Assembly (NCBI RefSeq): GCF_011440305.1
Contig: NZ_JAAOIW010000002.1
Span: forward strand, 612,084-676,083
From: Paenibacillus agricola
Lineage (GTDB): Bacteria; Bacillota; Bacilli; Paenibacillales; NBRC-103111
Length of the DNA stretch: 64,000 bases
Reading direction: 5' to 3'
The first letter of the stretch is position 1. Every line of letters starts with the position of its first letter. Shown piece after piece: positions 1-8,864 of this stretch. Position numbers and translations under genes: made by a program. A model generated the notes under the pieces. The model did no database searches. It was not told the DNA's origin and saw nothing but the letters and a program-made list of their open reading frames with translations.

Positions 1-57
1 ATAATTTGCTGCTGATATTATACTAAGTAAATTAAAACGGCTATCCTGTCATCTTTA

Positions 58-3024
58 TTATTTTTGTAATTTCTTTTTCTGCTCTTTAATTACATTTACT
101 GGGTCCCCAATGAATATTTGTGTATGGGATGGAACTCCTTCACGAATTTTGATAGCTAGTAAATTTAAATTTTTGACCAATTCTAACTGTTCATTTTCTT
201 CAATTTGAAATTGAATGCCGTATTCATAAACATCGCCAGCCTCAATTTCGTTAATCCAGGCAATATTCCCGTGAAGCTCATAGGCTTGATTTAATATTTC
301 CGTCTTAAATTTCAAAATAATGTCATCATTAACAGGTAATTTGACTCCCATTAAAAACTTCAATCCACCTGGACCTATATTAGTTATAAACACTTCTGTA
401 CTGCCCAGATCAACCTTCCTTCCCTTAAACATGGAAATGGTCATTCCTGCCACCAATGGATTTTTAAGATCAACCCGAAAGTATCCTCTGCGGTTTGCAA
501 TCAATTTCTCTTGTTTTGTCTTCAATGATTGAGTTAATAATTGTTTATTCTTCAATAAATGCACAAATTCTTCTGCATCAATAGGACGGCTGAAATAGTA
601 CCCTTGAATCTCGTTGCATTTTTGTTCCTTTAAAAAGGTATATTGTTCAGCATTCTCTACACCTTCAGCAACAACGTTCATTTGCAGCGCTTTGGCTAAA
701 TTCAGGATACATTCAATAATGCTTTTATTAACCGGATCATTTAGAATCTCCTCAACAAATGATTTATCAATTTTAATCGCATCCAGAGATAAACTTTTAA
801 GTAAGTATAAAGAAGAATAACCAGTACCGAAATCATCAAGTGAAACTTTTATTTTCCGTTTCTTTAACTCAACCAGCAGTTGGGTCACTTCTTTTTCATT
901 ACTAATGAAGGAACTCTCTGTAATCTCAATTTCTAACCGATCCGGCGATATTCCTGACTCTTCAACGATTTCATCGATAACTTGTAATATATTTTGTTTC
1001 AATAACTGTTGTACTGAAAAATTGACCGAGACTGTGATTGGAGGGAGTCCCATGTCTTGCCACTCTTTATTTTGTCTACAGGCTTCACGCAATACCCATT
1101 CGCCGATGGGAACAATGAGTCCTGTTTCCTCTGCAATTGGAATAAACTCTGTTGGAGAAACAAGTCCCCAGTCAGGATGATTCCACCTAATTAAGGCTTC
1201 TGCCCCAAGAATTTGTGTAGTTTCGGCATCTACACGAGGCATATATTGTAGGAATAGCTCCTTTTTCTCTAATGCTTTTCGAAGATCGTTGCCTAAAGTA
1301 AATTGCTTAAACGATTGAACGTTTAAAGAAGAGGAATAACATTGAGCTTGGTCTCTTCCCTGCGATTTAGAAAAATAAAGAGCTGTATCCGCATTTTTGA
1401 GTAAACTCTCTACAGTCAAACCATCGAAAGGTGAAAGGCTGATACCAACACTCGCCGTTATATGTAACTCGTAACCTTCAATAATAAATTGTTCTTTGGT
1501 TATTTGTATAATTTTATCCGAAAGAAACATTACTTCACTATGACTCTCCACTTCGGATAGGACAATACAAAATTCGTCACCACCAAGGCGATAAACTATT
1601 TGACCATCATCCAAACAGTTCTGCAACTTATTTGCAAATTGCTTTAGCAAAGCATCACCAATAGAATGTCCAAGAGTATCGTTAACTGACTTAAAACGAT
1701 CCAAGTCAAGTAACAGCACTGCTAGTTTCTTATTATAAAATTGAGCCACTATTAATTGTTTGTCCAGTTGTTCCTCAAACATCCTTCGATTTGGAAGATC
1801 GGTTAAATAATCATGGTAGGCTAAGTATTGATTAAGTTCTTCCGTTTTCCTCCGATCTGTAATATCCAAAACAGTACCTACAGTCGCTATTTTTCCCTCA
1901 TGAAGTACTTTCGTATAATGAACCTCCACTATAATAATAGTACCATCTTGTTTTATCGCCCTGTGACTGAGGTTCTGAATGGATTGTCCTTCAGTTAGAG
2001 CTGAAATCCGACTAGCAATGGCGACTCTATCATTGACATCTATTGTCTGCCCTACATCTAGACCTATTAAGGAGTTATAACCTAACATTCTGTCTAATTC
2101 CGGATTCGTATATACAAATAGTCCATCTTGGGCAATAAATACGCCGACTATGGACTGTTCTACAATACTACGATATTTAGTTTCCGCTTCTAGAAGAGAT
2201 CGCTCCATAGCTTTTTTTTCTGTAATATTTTTAGCTATCCCATAAATGCCTACAAGTTCTTTATTTATGATGATAGGAATATTCGTAACAATAAATTCTA
2301 TAATTTCTCCATTTTTATGAATACCTTTCGTGTCATAATTTTGTGGTAAGAGTGTTCTTACTGTATCCATAAAGTATTTTTGTGTATTTTGCAAAGATTC
2401 TGGTTCTACAAGACGCTCGAAATTCACATTTAATAGCTCATCTTTTGAATACCCAAAATTCTCTTCAAGTGCTGAATTACATGATAAAAAATTCCCTCGA
2501 AGATCAAAGGAGAAAACAGCATCCGGATTATTATCAAATAATGACTTATAATATTGTTCTTCCTCATTTAAACGTAACCGAAGTTTTTTATTCTCCGTTA
2601 TATCCTGGATTGTACCTATTGCACCATACCACTCGTTAAACTCATTGGAGAAAAATTCAGTGCTCTCGACAACATATCGTACTTCCCCATTCGGACGGAC
2701 TATTCGATATTCAATTTCATATGGTGTTTTAGCCTCAGCAGATAACGAAAATGTTTCAAATACTCGTTCTCGATCATCAGGATGCATAAAATCAAAAATT
2801 TCTTCCAGCTTTACCGTTAGATCATTATCGAAACCGTATATAATAAACATTTGTTTAGACCATGAAACCTTGTCAAGCAATTGGTCATACTCCCAATACC
2901 CCACGTTGGCTATTTTTTGAGCTAACTCAAAGCTCTTACTTTTTCTTTTAAGTATTTCAATTAATTCTTCTTTGTTATTGGTTGTTAAAACTTCGTCTTT
3001 TTTTATATTATATTTCTTTTCCAT
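58..3024 (-). CDS. PAS-PAS-PAS-GGDEF-EAL-PilZ c-di-GMP signalling protein
   Basis: This 988-residue cytoplasmic protein has no obvious membrane segment. Three PAS-type sensor domains (about residues 27-150, 155-275 and 280-395) precede a GGDEF domain whose motif RLGGDEF is intact (GGDEF at 481-485). An EAL domain follows (EAL starting at E609, [24 protein letters not shown]), then a C-terminal PilZ domain from about 840 (RRGYFR and NIGPGG). By family knowledge it could make c-di-GMP, cleave it and bind it. Both catalytic motifs look complete, so the net activity cannot be read from sequence. The ATG at 3024 has AAGGAAGTG upstream. Its leader is a c-di-GMP-I riboswitch with a terminator, which suggests feedback control by its own product. 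Confidence 0.93.
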   Translation of the reverse strand: MEKKYNIKKDEVLTTNNKEELIEILKRKSKSFELAQKIANVGYWEYDQLLDKVSWSKQMFIIYGFDNDLTVKLEEIFDFMHPDDRERVFETFSLSAEAKTPYEIEYRIVRPNGEVRYVVESTEFFSNEFNEWYGAIGTIQDITENKKLRLRLNEEEQYYKSLFDNNPDAVFSFDLRGNFLSCNSALEENFGYSKDELLNVNFERLVEPESLQNTQKYFMDTVRTLLPQNYDTKGIHKNGEIIEFIVTNIPIIINKELVGIYGIAKNITEKKAMERSLLEAETKYRSIVEQSIVGVFIAQDGLFVYTNPELDRMLGYNSLIGLDVGQTIDVNDRVAIASRISALTEGQSIQNLSHRAIKQDGTIIIVEVHYTKVLHEGKIATVGTVLDITDRRKTEELNQYLAYHDYLTDLPNRRMFEEQLDKQLIVAQFYNKKLAVLLLDLDRFKSVNDTLGHSIGDALLKQFANKLQNCLDDGQIVYRLGGDEFCIVLSEVESHSEVMFLSDKIIQITKEQFIIEGYELHITASVGISLSPFDGLTVESLLKNADTALYFSKSQGRDQAQCYSSSLNVQSFKQFTLGNDLRKALEKKELFLQYMPRVDAETTQILGAEALIRWNHPDWGLVSPTEFIPIAEETGLIVPIGEWVLREACRQNKEWQDMGLPPITVSVNFSVQQLLKQNILQVIDEIVEESGISPDRLEIEITESSFISNEKEVTQLLVELKKRKIKVSLDDFGTGYSSLYLLKSLSLDAIKIDKSFVEEILNDPVNKSIIECILNLAKALQMNVVAEGVENAEQYTFLKEQKCNEIQGYYFSRPIDAEEFVHLLKNKQLLTQSLKTKQEKLIANRRGYFRVDLKNPLVAGMTISMFKGRKVDLGSTEVFITNIGPGGLKFLMGVKLPVNDDIILKFKTEILNQAYELHGNIAWINEIEAGDVYEYGIQFQIEENEQLELVKNLNLLAIKIREGVPSHTQIFIGDPVNVIKEQKKKLQK

Positions 3025-3091
3025 TTTCCATTTTCACTTCCTTTTTCTATGATGCCATTTTACATAAGTTTGTTATTATAGAAAAGCAAAA

Positions 3092-3113
3092 GACACTACC
3101 CTTAGATAGTGTC
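3092..3113 (-). terminator. Riboswitch expression-platform terminator
   Basis: On the minus strand GACACTATC-TAAG-GGTAGTGTC forms a 9-bp stem (one G-U) followed by TTTT, between the aptamer and the GGDEF-EAL start. The bases at 3097-3104 are exactly complementary over 8 bp to 3123-3130 at the 3' edge of the aptamer, giving a competing antiterminator pairing. Confidence 0.8.
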
Positions 3114-3121
3114 CGCTCTAC

Positions 3122-3208
3122 TTAAGGGTAACCCGGCTATCATTGCAATTTCTGCAGAAGACCCGTGGCTTTGCGCCCCTATCTTTCGATTAGGTTTGCT
3201 ATTATCCT
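3122..3208 (-). promoter_or_regulatory. c-di-GMP-I (GEMM-I) riboswitch aptamer
   Basis: The minus strand shows the conserved GEMM-I pieces in order: GCAAACC, a stem closed by a CGAAAG tetraloop, GGGGCGCAAAGCC, a second stem, then GCCGGGTTACC. The tetraloop and the GCAAAGCC segment are the hallmarks of this class. It lies about 100 nt upstream of a GGDEF-EAL gene, a known type of target. The 3' edge (3123-3130) can pair either within the aptamer or with the downstream terminator. Ligand binding would most simply free the terminator (OFF switch), but the P1 helix is weak by eye, so this direction is an inference. Confidence 0.88.
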
Positions 3209-3227
3209 ATTTTTTTGATTTATTCAA

Positions 3228-3256
3228 TAAAAAAGTGTTATGGTACGATTTGTCAA
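3228..3256 (-). promoter_or_regulatory. Possible sigma-A promoter of the riboswitch transcript
   Basis: A perfect -35 TTGACA (plus-strand 3251-3256) lies about 45 nt upstream of the aptamer. With a 17-nt spacer the -10 would be TTTTTA, which is poor. The position fits the expected transcript start. Confidence 0.4.
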
Positions 3257-3696
3257 AATCAAGGTCCTATAGATACATATAACACGAAAATAAGTTCATC
3301 ATTAAATTGTTCCAGCTAATCCCGCCGCGTATCTTACTTGACGATGTGCTATAACTACTTTTTTCCCTATCAATCCTTGGTTTCTGATTTACCTTAACAG
3401 GTATCCCTAAGAGGTCAACCATAAGCATGATATTGGCTAGTGTACTTGTTACAGAATCTACAAGATACTTTAGCACTTAAACCAAATATACTGTTAATGA
3501 TATACTGAATACTCCTTAGGATTTACAATTTAGTGGAACCACTATTTAATACATCTATTTTTGAATAGCTCAAATTACTTCTAAAGACCCAGCCTATATA
3601 AAGAATAGTAATATTGTACCACAGTTATGTAATATTTCGCAGTATATATTGAAAATTAGGGGGAATTGTAGAAAAAATAAATCACTAACCAACTTG
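3257..3696. other. Stretch without a recognisable gene
   Basis: AT-rich sequence between the riboswitch promoter and the phage-derived element. A 69-codon minus-strand frame (3267-3476) has no convincing ribosome binding site and no similarity I recognise. I see no repeat or hairpin of note before 3697. Confidence 0.6.
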
Positions 3697-3751
3697 CCAT
3701 CCCCTCCCATCAAAATTAACATACGCACACTCAAACATCGGGAGGGGATGG
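3697..3751 (+). promoter_or_regulatory. Perfect 12-bp inverted repeat covering a Shine-Dalgarno sequence
   Basis: CCATCCCCTCCC (3697-3708) is exactly complementary to GGGAGGGGATGG (3740-3751), with a 31-nt loop. The right arm contains the GGGAGGGG ribosome binding site of the ATG at 3756. In RNA the arms would pair and hide the SD, suggesting translational control, or this may be a recombination-site feature. Confidence 0.6.
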
Positions 3752-3755
3752 TACT

Positions 3756-4052
3756 ATGGAAGATTGGCTGAAATGGCTAGTGAAAGGTTTACACAAGAGG
3801 TTTGATGAACTATCACTAACTGTCGAGTGACAGGAACATATCGCTCTATTGATCGAGAAATCATCAATAATACTATCGGATTTGAAAAATCAGGTGGAAT
3901 CGGCTCTTGGTGTTTTATTAGAATGGGAAGGTACTGTTCAATATCAGCATTCGGCTGAAAAGGAATGGCTTTATTTGCGTGGAATCAAGGATGGCATGGG
4001 GATGGTCAAGGAAATTAACCGCTATCTAAAAGAAAATCGTCTGGAGTTTTAA
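3756..4052 (+). pseudogene. Small phage-type protein split by an in-frame TGA
   Basis: The ATG at 3756 opens a frame (MEDWLKWLVKG...) that stops at TGA 3828-3830 after 24 codons. It then continues in the same frame without further stops to 4052, where the C-terminal part reads ...EWLYLRGIKDGMGMVKE... A TTG at 3849 could restart a 67-residue protein. The combined frame would be 98 residues plus the TGA position, helical and charged, like small uncharacterised phage proteins. I do not recognise the family with certainty. It is one of very few plus-strand genes in the element and lies outside the 3' end of the serine recombinase. A nonsense mutation is the simplest reading; re-initiation or readthrough are alternatives. 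Confidence 0.5.
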
Positions 4053-4090
4053 CGATCAAACAGCATGGACTTCCCATGCCATCTGTCTTA

Positions 4091-5734
4091 TCATCTATTC
4101 ATGTTACAGGCTGGAGCCAACCCTTTGAGTTCTTCAATCTCCAGCCCGCTTTTCAAGGTAAATAAATAACGCGTTGGTGAGAGAATGGTTATCTTCTCTA
4201 CCAACGCGTTAAATAGTTCATCGTCAAAATGTTCAAGTAAATCCTGCCGCGCATTCATTACCTGTATAATTTCGTTTACTCGACTCTTGATTTGAGCTTT
4301 TTGATCCATATCTTTCTCAAGCAATATTTTCTTCTGCCGGAGCTTATCCAACTCGGAGGTGATTCTGGCGTTTTCCTCATTATATACAGTCTCGTCTATA
4401 TTATCCCGAAGCTTCAGGTTAACCAATCCCTTGAGATCCGTTTTTAGCTGTTCGATGCTTTGCTCTACTTTTATCAGCGATTCATGCCCTTCTCGCTTGG
4501 AAAGTATCGCTTCAATATTAGCATTCAATGTTCGTATAAATCCATCCTTGTTTTCATGCATCCGATTGAATATTCGTACAAAAGCATCCTGCAACACATA
4601 TTCATCCACTGCTTTTGCATCGCAAGCATCTTTGCCTTCATTGACATAGGTTCGGCATTGCCATACGACTTTCTTGGAAATATTATTGCTGTTCCATGTT
4701 CGCCTTTTAAAATTTGCATCACAGCAGCCGCAAAATACTTTACCGCTAAACGCATACTTGCTGGAGTATTTCTTTCGATCACCCATGATATTACCCTTGA
4801 GGAGTGCGCGGCGAACTTTTTCCTTCTGTACAGCCTCGAACATTTCCTTGGAAATTATCGGATCATGATTGTCCTCGATCAAGTATTGCTGTTCTTGACC
4901 ATGGTTCTTGACCCGCTTATGACTTAGAAAATCGACTGTGACTGTCTTTTGCTGGAGTAAGGCTCCATAGTATTTCTCGTTCGTCAGAATAATAGTAATG
5001 GAGGAATCCCACCACTTATCGCTTCCAGTTACCGTTTTGATTTTATCTCGCATCAATCCTGTCGCAATCGCCTGATAACTTTTACCCTCCAGATACTCCT
5101 CATAAATCCGGCGTACTAATTCAGCTTCCTTTTCGTTAATAATCAGTTCGCCTTCCTTATCCTTATCGTAGCCAAGAAATCGCGTGGTATTACAATGCAC
5201 CTTTCCGTTTGCAAATCCTTTTTGAATGCCCCATTTGGAGTTCTCCGATATATTCCTGCTTTCATCTTGGGCAATCGAGCTGAAGATGGTTAGAAATACT
5301 TCCCCAGAGGATTCCAGCGTGTTAATATTTTCCTTTTCGAATAATACGGCAATCCCAAGACTCTTTAGTTCCCTTACATATTTTAACAAGTCCATCGTGT
5401 TCCGAGAAAACCTCGATATCGATTTTGTTAGAATCAAATCGATGTTACCAGCTCTCGCCTCTTCAATCATCCGTTTGAATTGTACTCGATCTTTGGTGTT
5501 CGTGCCGGATATACCTTCGTCAGCAAAAATTTCTACCAAATCCCAATTTGAATTGCCTTTAATATGTTGTGTATAGTGCCGGACTTGATTTTCGTAGCTT
5601 TCACGTTGTTCCTCAGAATCCGTACTGACCCGACAATAAGCTGCTACTCTTTTCTTTGCTGTTTGTGCGATCCCATCGACTAATTCCAATGATTTAATCG
5701 GTACAACAACAACCTTCTTCAATACTTTACCCAT
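4091..5734 (-). CDS. Large serine recombinase (integrase)
   Basis: A protein of 547 residues from the ATG at 5734, preferred because it follows GAGGGGGAATAGT; an in-frame upstream start at 5770 has no such site. The N-terminal resolvase domain has the catalytic serine in AAYCRVSTDSEEQ (S37) and ISRFSRN. It is followed by the Recombinase domain (ending near EMFEAVQKEKVRRALLKG), a Cys-rich zinc ribbon (FCGCC...WQC) and a C-terminal coiled coil. Large serine recombinases integrate and excise phages and elements by recombining attP with attB. It sits at the left end of the element with its 3' end pointing outward. Length and motifs look complete. Confidence 0.93.
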   Translation of the reverse strand: MGKVLKKVVVVPIKSLELVDGIAQTAKKRVAAYCRVSTDSEEQRESYENQVRHYTQHIKGNSNWDLVEIFADEGISGTNTKDRVQFKRMIEEARAGNIDLILTKSISRFSRNTMDLLKYVRELKSLGIAVLFEKENINTLESSGEVFLTIFSSIAQDESRNISENSKWGIQKGFANGKVHCNTTRFLGYDKDKEGELIINEKEAELVRRIYEEYLEGKSYQAIATGLMRDKIKTVTGSDKWWDSSITIILTNEKYYGALLQQKTVTVDFLSHKRVKNHGQEQQYLIEDNHDPIISKEMFEAVQKEKVRRALLKGNIMGDRKKYSSKYAFSGKVFCGCCDANFKRRTWNSNNISKKVVWQCRTYVNEGKDACDAKAVDEYVLQDAFVRIFNRMHENKDGFIRTLNANIEAILSKREGHESLIKVEQSIEQLKTDLKGLVNLKLRDNIDETVYNEENARITSELDKLRQKKILLEKDMDQKAQIKSRVNEIIQVMNARQDLLEHFDDELFNALVEKITILSPTRYLFTLKSGLEIEELKGLAPACNMNR

Positions 5735-5815
5735 ACTATTCCCCCTCAGATATATTCCTTTTACTGTCACATGTTACGATTACTTCTGCACATCATCAAG
5801 TCATTTCTGCCCATT

Positions 5816-5944
5816 TTACGGGCTTTTGAAGGACTTTTTATTCAACAAATCAATCTCGGCAAACTCTTCATCGGTGATTAAATTTTGTGATTTCAGTTGC
5901 TTTAATAGGCTCACGCTGAGCATGTAATCAATTGATTTCTTCAT
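5816..5944 (-). CDS. SHOCT-like small protein upstream of the recombinase
   Basis: A 42-residue ORF, MKKSIDYMLS...KSP, starting at ATG 5944 after AAAAGGAGCCTATACAT. The segment LLKQLKSQNLITDEEFAEID resembles the SHOCT short C-terminal domain, which is commonly encoded just upstream of recombinases in Bacillota phages and elements. It lies 81 bp upstream of the recombinase start on the same strand, so the two are probably co-transcribed. Function is unknown; a regulatory or partner role for the recombinase is an inference from position. Confidence 0.65.
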   Translation of the reverse strand: MKKSIDYMLSVSLLKQLKSQNLITDEEFAEIDLLNKKSFKSP

Positions 5945-5977
5945 ATGTATAGGCTCCTTTTAATTGAAATAAAAAAT

Positions 5978-5999
5978 GGCCTACCCGAGTGGGCAAGCC
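5978..5999 (-). terminator. Intrinsic terminator after the head-gene operon
   Basis: On the minus strand GGCTTGCCC-ACTC-GGGTAGGCC (9 pairs including G-U) is followed by ATTTTTT. It separates the head genes (last stop at 6014) from the SHOCT/recombinase transcript. Confidence 0.8.
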
Positions 6000-6013
6000 G
6001 ATATGTAAGAATG

Positions 6014-7171
6014 TTAAAATAGACTTTTGAGCTGAATCGTCTTTTCTAATGTGATCGTAGGATCGCTCGTAAGCACGGCAGTCAATACGATGTATTTGTT
6101 GATATATCCACTACTGCTGCCACCCTTCATCGTTGCACTGTTTCCTGTACTGGCTGTGATACTTCCCATAATCGGGGTCGAGTTATCTTGGTTTCGCAAA
6201 CTCCACTGTACAGACTGATCGAACACTTCAGTTCCATTATCATAAATGTGGCTAGTGTAAGATGTACTTTGTCCAATTTTAATAGTTGGATTGCCTGTTA
6301 AGGATATGGTGTATGTATGAGTCATCGTTTCAACAGTTTTAATCTCAATAGCACCCTGAACATTGGGATGATAGGTTAGCTTCGCGGTAATTGTGGCTTC
6401 TCCAACTTCAATCCCCATCACCTTACCTTGGTTATCTATGCTAACCATATTTGGATCGCTTGATGAAAATGTAATGGATGGATTTGATATAGGATCACCA
6501 TCATCCGTAACTGTACAGTTCAATTGTAAAATATCATGAATCATTACATTGGCTGACGATCCATTATCTATAGTCAATGCGTATGTATGAGAGATTTCAT
6601 ATTTCCATCGGTCTGCCATGTTATTTTCCACATCATCATATGGAGTAGAAATACTGCCCAACGAGCAGCTTAGTTTGATGATTCCATTAACGGTTCGATC
6701 AATGCCTTCCACTTTAAATGGCTGGTGTGTATTATAGAAACGTTGGCTAAGTGTAATAGCTCTTGTATCCGCGTTGTCTTGGAGATATACATGGATGGTT
6801 CCTTCCGGCATCGATATCATTATGCCAGCGTCAACAGAAAAGCTTTTTCCCTCTACAATGGCATCAAACCATTTCACATTGCCATTCCAGTTAACGGCGA
6901 TGGTGTAATTACACTTTCGAATCCTGCTGCGATACGATTGTCCATTATGGTCAATTTCGCTTGTTATCAAATATCGCGCATTACGGTAATCAATAAAATC
7001 GCCAGTTTGTATTGGAGTTGCTGCGCGGATTATCTTTTCATCTGCTGCTGAAATCTTATCGACCGCATCCCGAATGAGAGCAGTCTGCTGCACACCGTTT
7101 ATATGTATAAGTTCACCTTTCTCCCGAAGGAAGAAGTCCATCATCGGTTCTATACTTCTCGTCATTGTCAT
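6014..7171 (-). CDS. Phage neck/head-closure-region protein with Ig-like repeats
   Basis: A 385-residue protein, last gene of the head operon; its start overlaps the preceding stop by 4 bp. The first ~120 residues (EPMMDFFLREKGELIHINGV... and ...RYLITSEI...) look like a small structural adaptor domain. The remainder contains bacterial Ig-like (Big_2-type) segments around 210-290 (LNCTVTDDGD..., VSIDNQGKVMGIEVGEATIT) and 295-385. Ig-like domains are often fused to virion surface proteins. In complete phages tail genes would follow here; instead there is a terminator. The name rests on position and the Ig pattern. Confidence 0.6.
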   Translation of the reverse strand: MTMTRSIEPMMDFFLREKGELIHINGVQQTALIRDAVDKISAADEKIIRAATPIQTGDFIDYRNARYLITSEIDHNGQSYRSRIRKCNYTIAVNWNGNVKWFDAIVEGKSFSVDAGIMISMPEGTIHVYLQDNADTRAITLSQRFYNTHQPFKVEGIDRTVNGIIKLSCSLGSISTPYDDVENNMADRWKYEISHTYALTIDNGSSANVMIHDILQLNCTVTDDGDPISNPSITFSSSDPNMVSIDNQGKVMGIEVGEATITAKLTYHPNVQGAIEIKTVETMTHTYTISLTGNPTIKIGQSTSYTSHIYDNGTEVFDQSVQWSLRNQDNSTPIMGSITASTGNSATMKGGSSSGYINKYIVLTAVLTSDPTITLEKTIQLKSLF

Positions 7172-7452
7172 CCCCTCCTATACAAATCCGGCTTACAGCG
7201 ATATAGATATAGTTCCATATGGTCGCTCCATTCTTTCAAATCCAATATGATGTAAACTTGATGATCAATCCGTATATATCGGCATAGTTCCAGCTCGGAG
7301 TGTTTATCGCAAAAGGCTCGATGCGTAACTTCCAGCGAAATATCGTCCTCAAATGTATAGTTTTTTATGTATGGCTGAACATCTCCACAAATCGTTTTTA
7401 TAGTCGTCAAATTTACAGATTCTAAAATCTCCAGTTTCGTATCATTGAACAT
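7168..7452 (-). CDS. Probable head-closure/neck protein
   Basis: A 94-residue protein starting with ATG 7452, 2 bp after the stop of the connector gene and overlapping the next gene by 4 bp, so translation is probably coupled. It has no recognisable catalytic motif. Its C-terminal part (EWSDHMELYLYRCKPDLYRRG) is beta/basic in character. Size and place after a gp6-like connector fit a head-closure or stopper protein. This is an inference from gene order. Confidence 0.5.
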   Translation of the reverse strand: MFNDTKLEILESVNLTTIKTICGDVQPYIKNYTFEDDISLEVTHRAFCDKHSELELCRYIRIDHQVYIILDLKEWSDHMELYLYRCKPDLYRRG

Positions 7453-7454
7453 GA

Positions 7455-7763
7455 CTAATACCCCACCTTAATTTTTGGCAATGGGAGAGCAAATCGAATG
7501 CTCTGCGGAATACCCGATTCATAAGTAGCACTTCTTTCTCCTTCACGTTTCTGAGCTATTCCCTCGGAATCTTTATTTTTGTAAAGGTACATGGCATAAT
7601 CGACAACCACATCATCATATATCGTGGGTAGAATATCTAGGTTACAATAGCCAAGGATAATGTTATTGGCTTTCTTCAAATAGTGAGTGAGGATATCAAC
7701 CCTGGAAATATCAATCGACTCGATTCCCAATAGTTGCTTCAACAATTCCAATTGCTCGTTCAT
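7455..7763 (-). CDS. Head-tail connector, gp6/QLRG-like
   Basis: A 102-residue protein with the usual small, helical connector layout (LLKQLLGIES..., ILGYCNLDILP, DDVVVDYAMYLY, REGERSATYESGIPQ). The RSATYESG-type segment followed by a short hydrophobic tail is typical of DNA-packaging/connector proteins that dock under the portal in SPP1- and HK97-like phages. It overlaps the upstream small gene by 4 bp. Confidence 0.75.
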   Translation of the reverse strand: MNEQLELLKQLLGIESIDISRVDILTHYLKKANNIILGYCNLDILPTIYDDVVVDYAMYLYKNKDSEGIAQKREGERSATYESGIPQSIRFALPLPKIKVGY

Positions 7764-7942
7764 TTTGCTTGCTCCTTTTCAGGACTTTTCACGTTTTTAG
7801 TGATGACTGTTTGAGGCGACTCTATTACTTCAGCTTTTTCTAATACCACTATTTCATAATTAGCGTTCTTCTCTAGTCGTTTAATTAATTCCTCATCTGT
7901 TACGTCCCATTGAATTCCAGTTTCTCTGTTCTTGAACCACAT
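7760..7942 (-). CDS. Small head-operon protein of unknown function
   Basis: A 60-residue protein from ATG 7942, preceded by GGAGGTGGAATAT; an upstream in-frame ATG lacks such a site. It begins MWFKNRETGIQWDVTDEEL and ends Lys/Glu-rich. Short proteins between capsid and connector genes, with a Trp- and Glu-rich N-terminus, are common in Bacillota prophages. No function is assigned. Confidence 0.65.
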   Translation of the reverse strand: MWFKNRETGIQWDVTDEELIKRLEKNANYEIVVLEKAEVIESPQTVITKNVKSPEKEQAK

Positions 7943-7969
7943 ATATTCCACCTCCATTAAATTGAGAAA

Positions 7970-7991
7970 GGGCATCCAGTTAAGGATACCC
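7970..7991 (-). terminator. Terminator-like hairpin after the capsid gene
   Basis: On the minus strand GGGTATCC-TTAACT-GGATGCCC is followed by TTTCTC. It would partly terminate capsid mRNA before the connector genes, a usual way to make capsid in excess. Confidence 0.55.
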
Positions 7992-8013
7992 ACTTGTTCT
8001 ATGTATTTTTTAA

Positions 8014-8844
8014 TTAAGATTTATTGGCAGTCAATACAGCAATGGCTTCTGGCTTGATACACTTAGCTCCGAAAACTTGAAGTCCTTTGATCGCATCAGA
8101 AAATTGCTTCTCTGGACGGTAAGCTTCAACCGAATCTACTTGACCAGCAAAAGAGATTGCACTCTTATGTCCAGCAATAATTTTATATTTTACACCTGCT
8201 GTATTCGGTACATTGTTCGATTTATACACTGACATATTATCAATACTGCCGACAAATCCTGTACGCATCACATTTGCATCCTTCGTATAACGAGGATCTT
8301 TGATAAGTAAGCCATAAAAATAAGCAGGAACAACAACAAAGCGATCCCCTTCCGGCACATCGTTTTCATCCAAAATAACACCCAAATCCACAAGCAAATC
8401 ATAGGCTGTTGCTGAAGTCGGAACGATAGGCGTTGTATCATTTCCGATTGTATTTCCTGCTTTTACTTCGGTATAAAATCCTGCGATGTACTGATCCACC
8501 ACATTCGCCAAACCATAAGATGCTTCCACAATACCTCCACTTAGCAAATCCACATTGGCTTGAGCTGCATCGACATCATCCACGGTAAAGTTATAAAATT
8601 TTGCTTGGTCGATGGTTAGCGTCTTTTGTGCAGAATCCAACTCCTGCGGATTGCCAATTCCAGTTGCTTTATCATACGTACCAATAGTTACTGCTCCAAT
8701 CGAATTAATTTTAACCGTTGAGCCTTGACCAGCGATCAAACCTTCGTAATCGGTATTCACAATATTTCCATAGACCAAATTCTTCTTAAAGCTCTCATTT
8801 AAACGTGCGCTCCATATTGTTGGAATAAAATTTGTTACTGCCAT
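8014..8844 (-). CDS. Major capsid protein (HK97 fold, P22-coat type)
   Basis: A 276-residue protein beginning MAVTNFIPTIWSARLNESF, the N-terminal pattern of coat proteins in many Bacillota siphophages. It continues with a beta-rich region (VKINSIGAVTIGTYD...), the QAKFYNFTVDDVDAAQANVD segment, and a C-terminal domain with FVVVPAYFYGLLIKDPRYTK and a P-loop-like stretch. It follows the scaffold gene by 20 bp, in the standard portal-scaffold-capsid order. It looks intact and would assemble the procapsid shell. Confidence 0.9.
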   Translation of the reverse strand: MAVTNFIPTIWSARLNESFKKNLVYGNIVNTDYEGLIAGQGSTVKINSIGAVTIGTYDKATGIGNPQELDSAQKTLTIDQAKFYNFTVDDVDAAQANVDLLSGGIVEASYGLANVVDQYIAGFYTEVKAGNTIGNDTTPIVPTSATAYDLLVDLGVILDENDVPEGDRFVVVPAYFYGLLIKDPRYTKDANVMRTGFVGSIDNMSVYKSNNVPNTAGVKYKIIAGHKSAISFAGQVDSVEAYRPEKQFSDAIKGLQVFGAKCIKPEAIAVLTANKS

Positions 8845-8864
8845 GATTATTCACCTTGTCCTTT

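Noticed and set aside
3267-3476. 69-codon minus-strand frame, possible transposase scrap
   Set aside because: No SD, weak similarity to anything I can name, and it overlaps the upstream part of the riboswitch promoter region.
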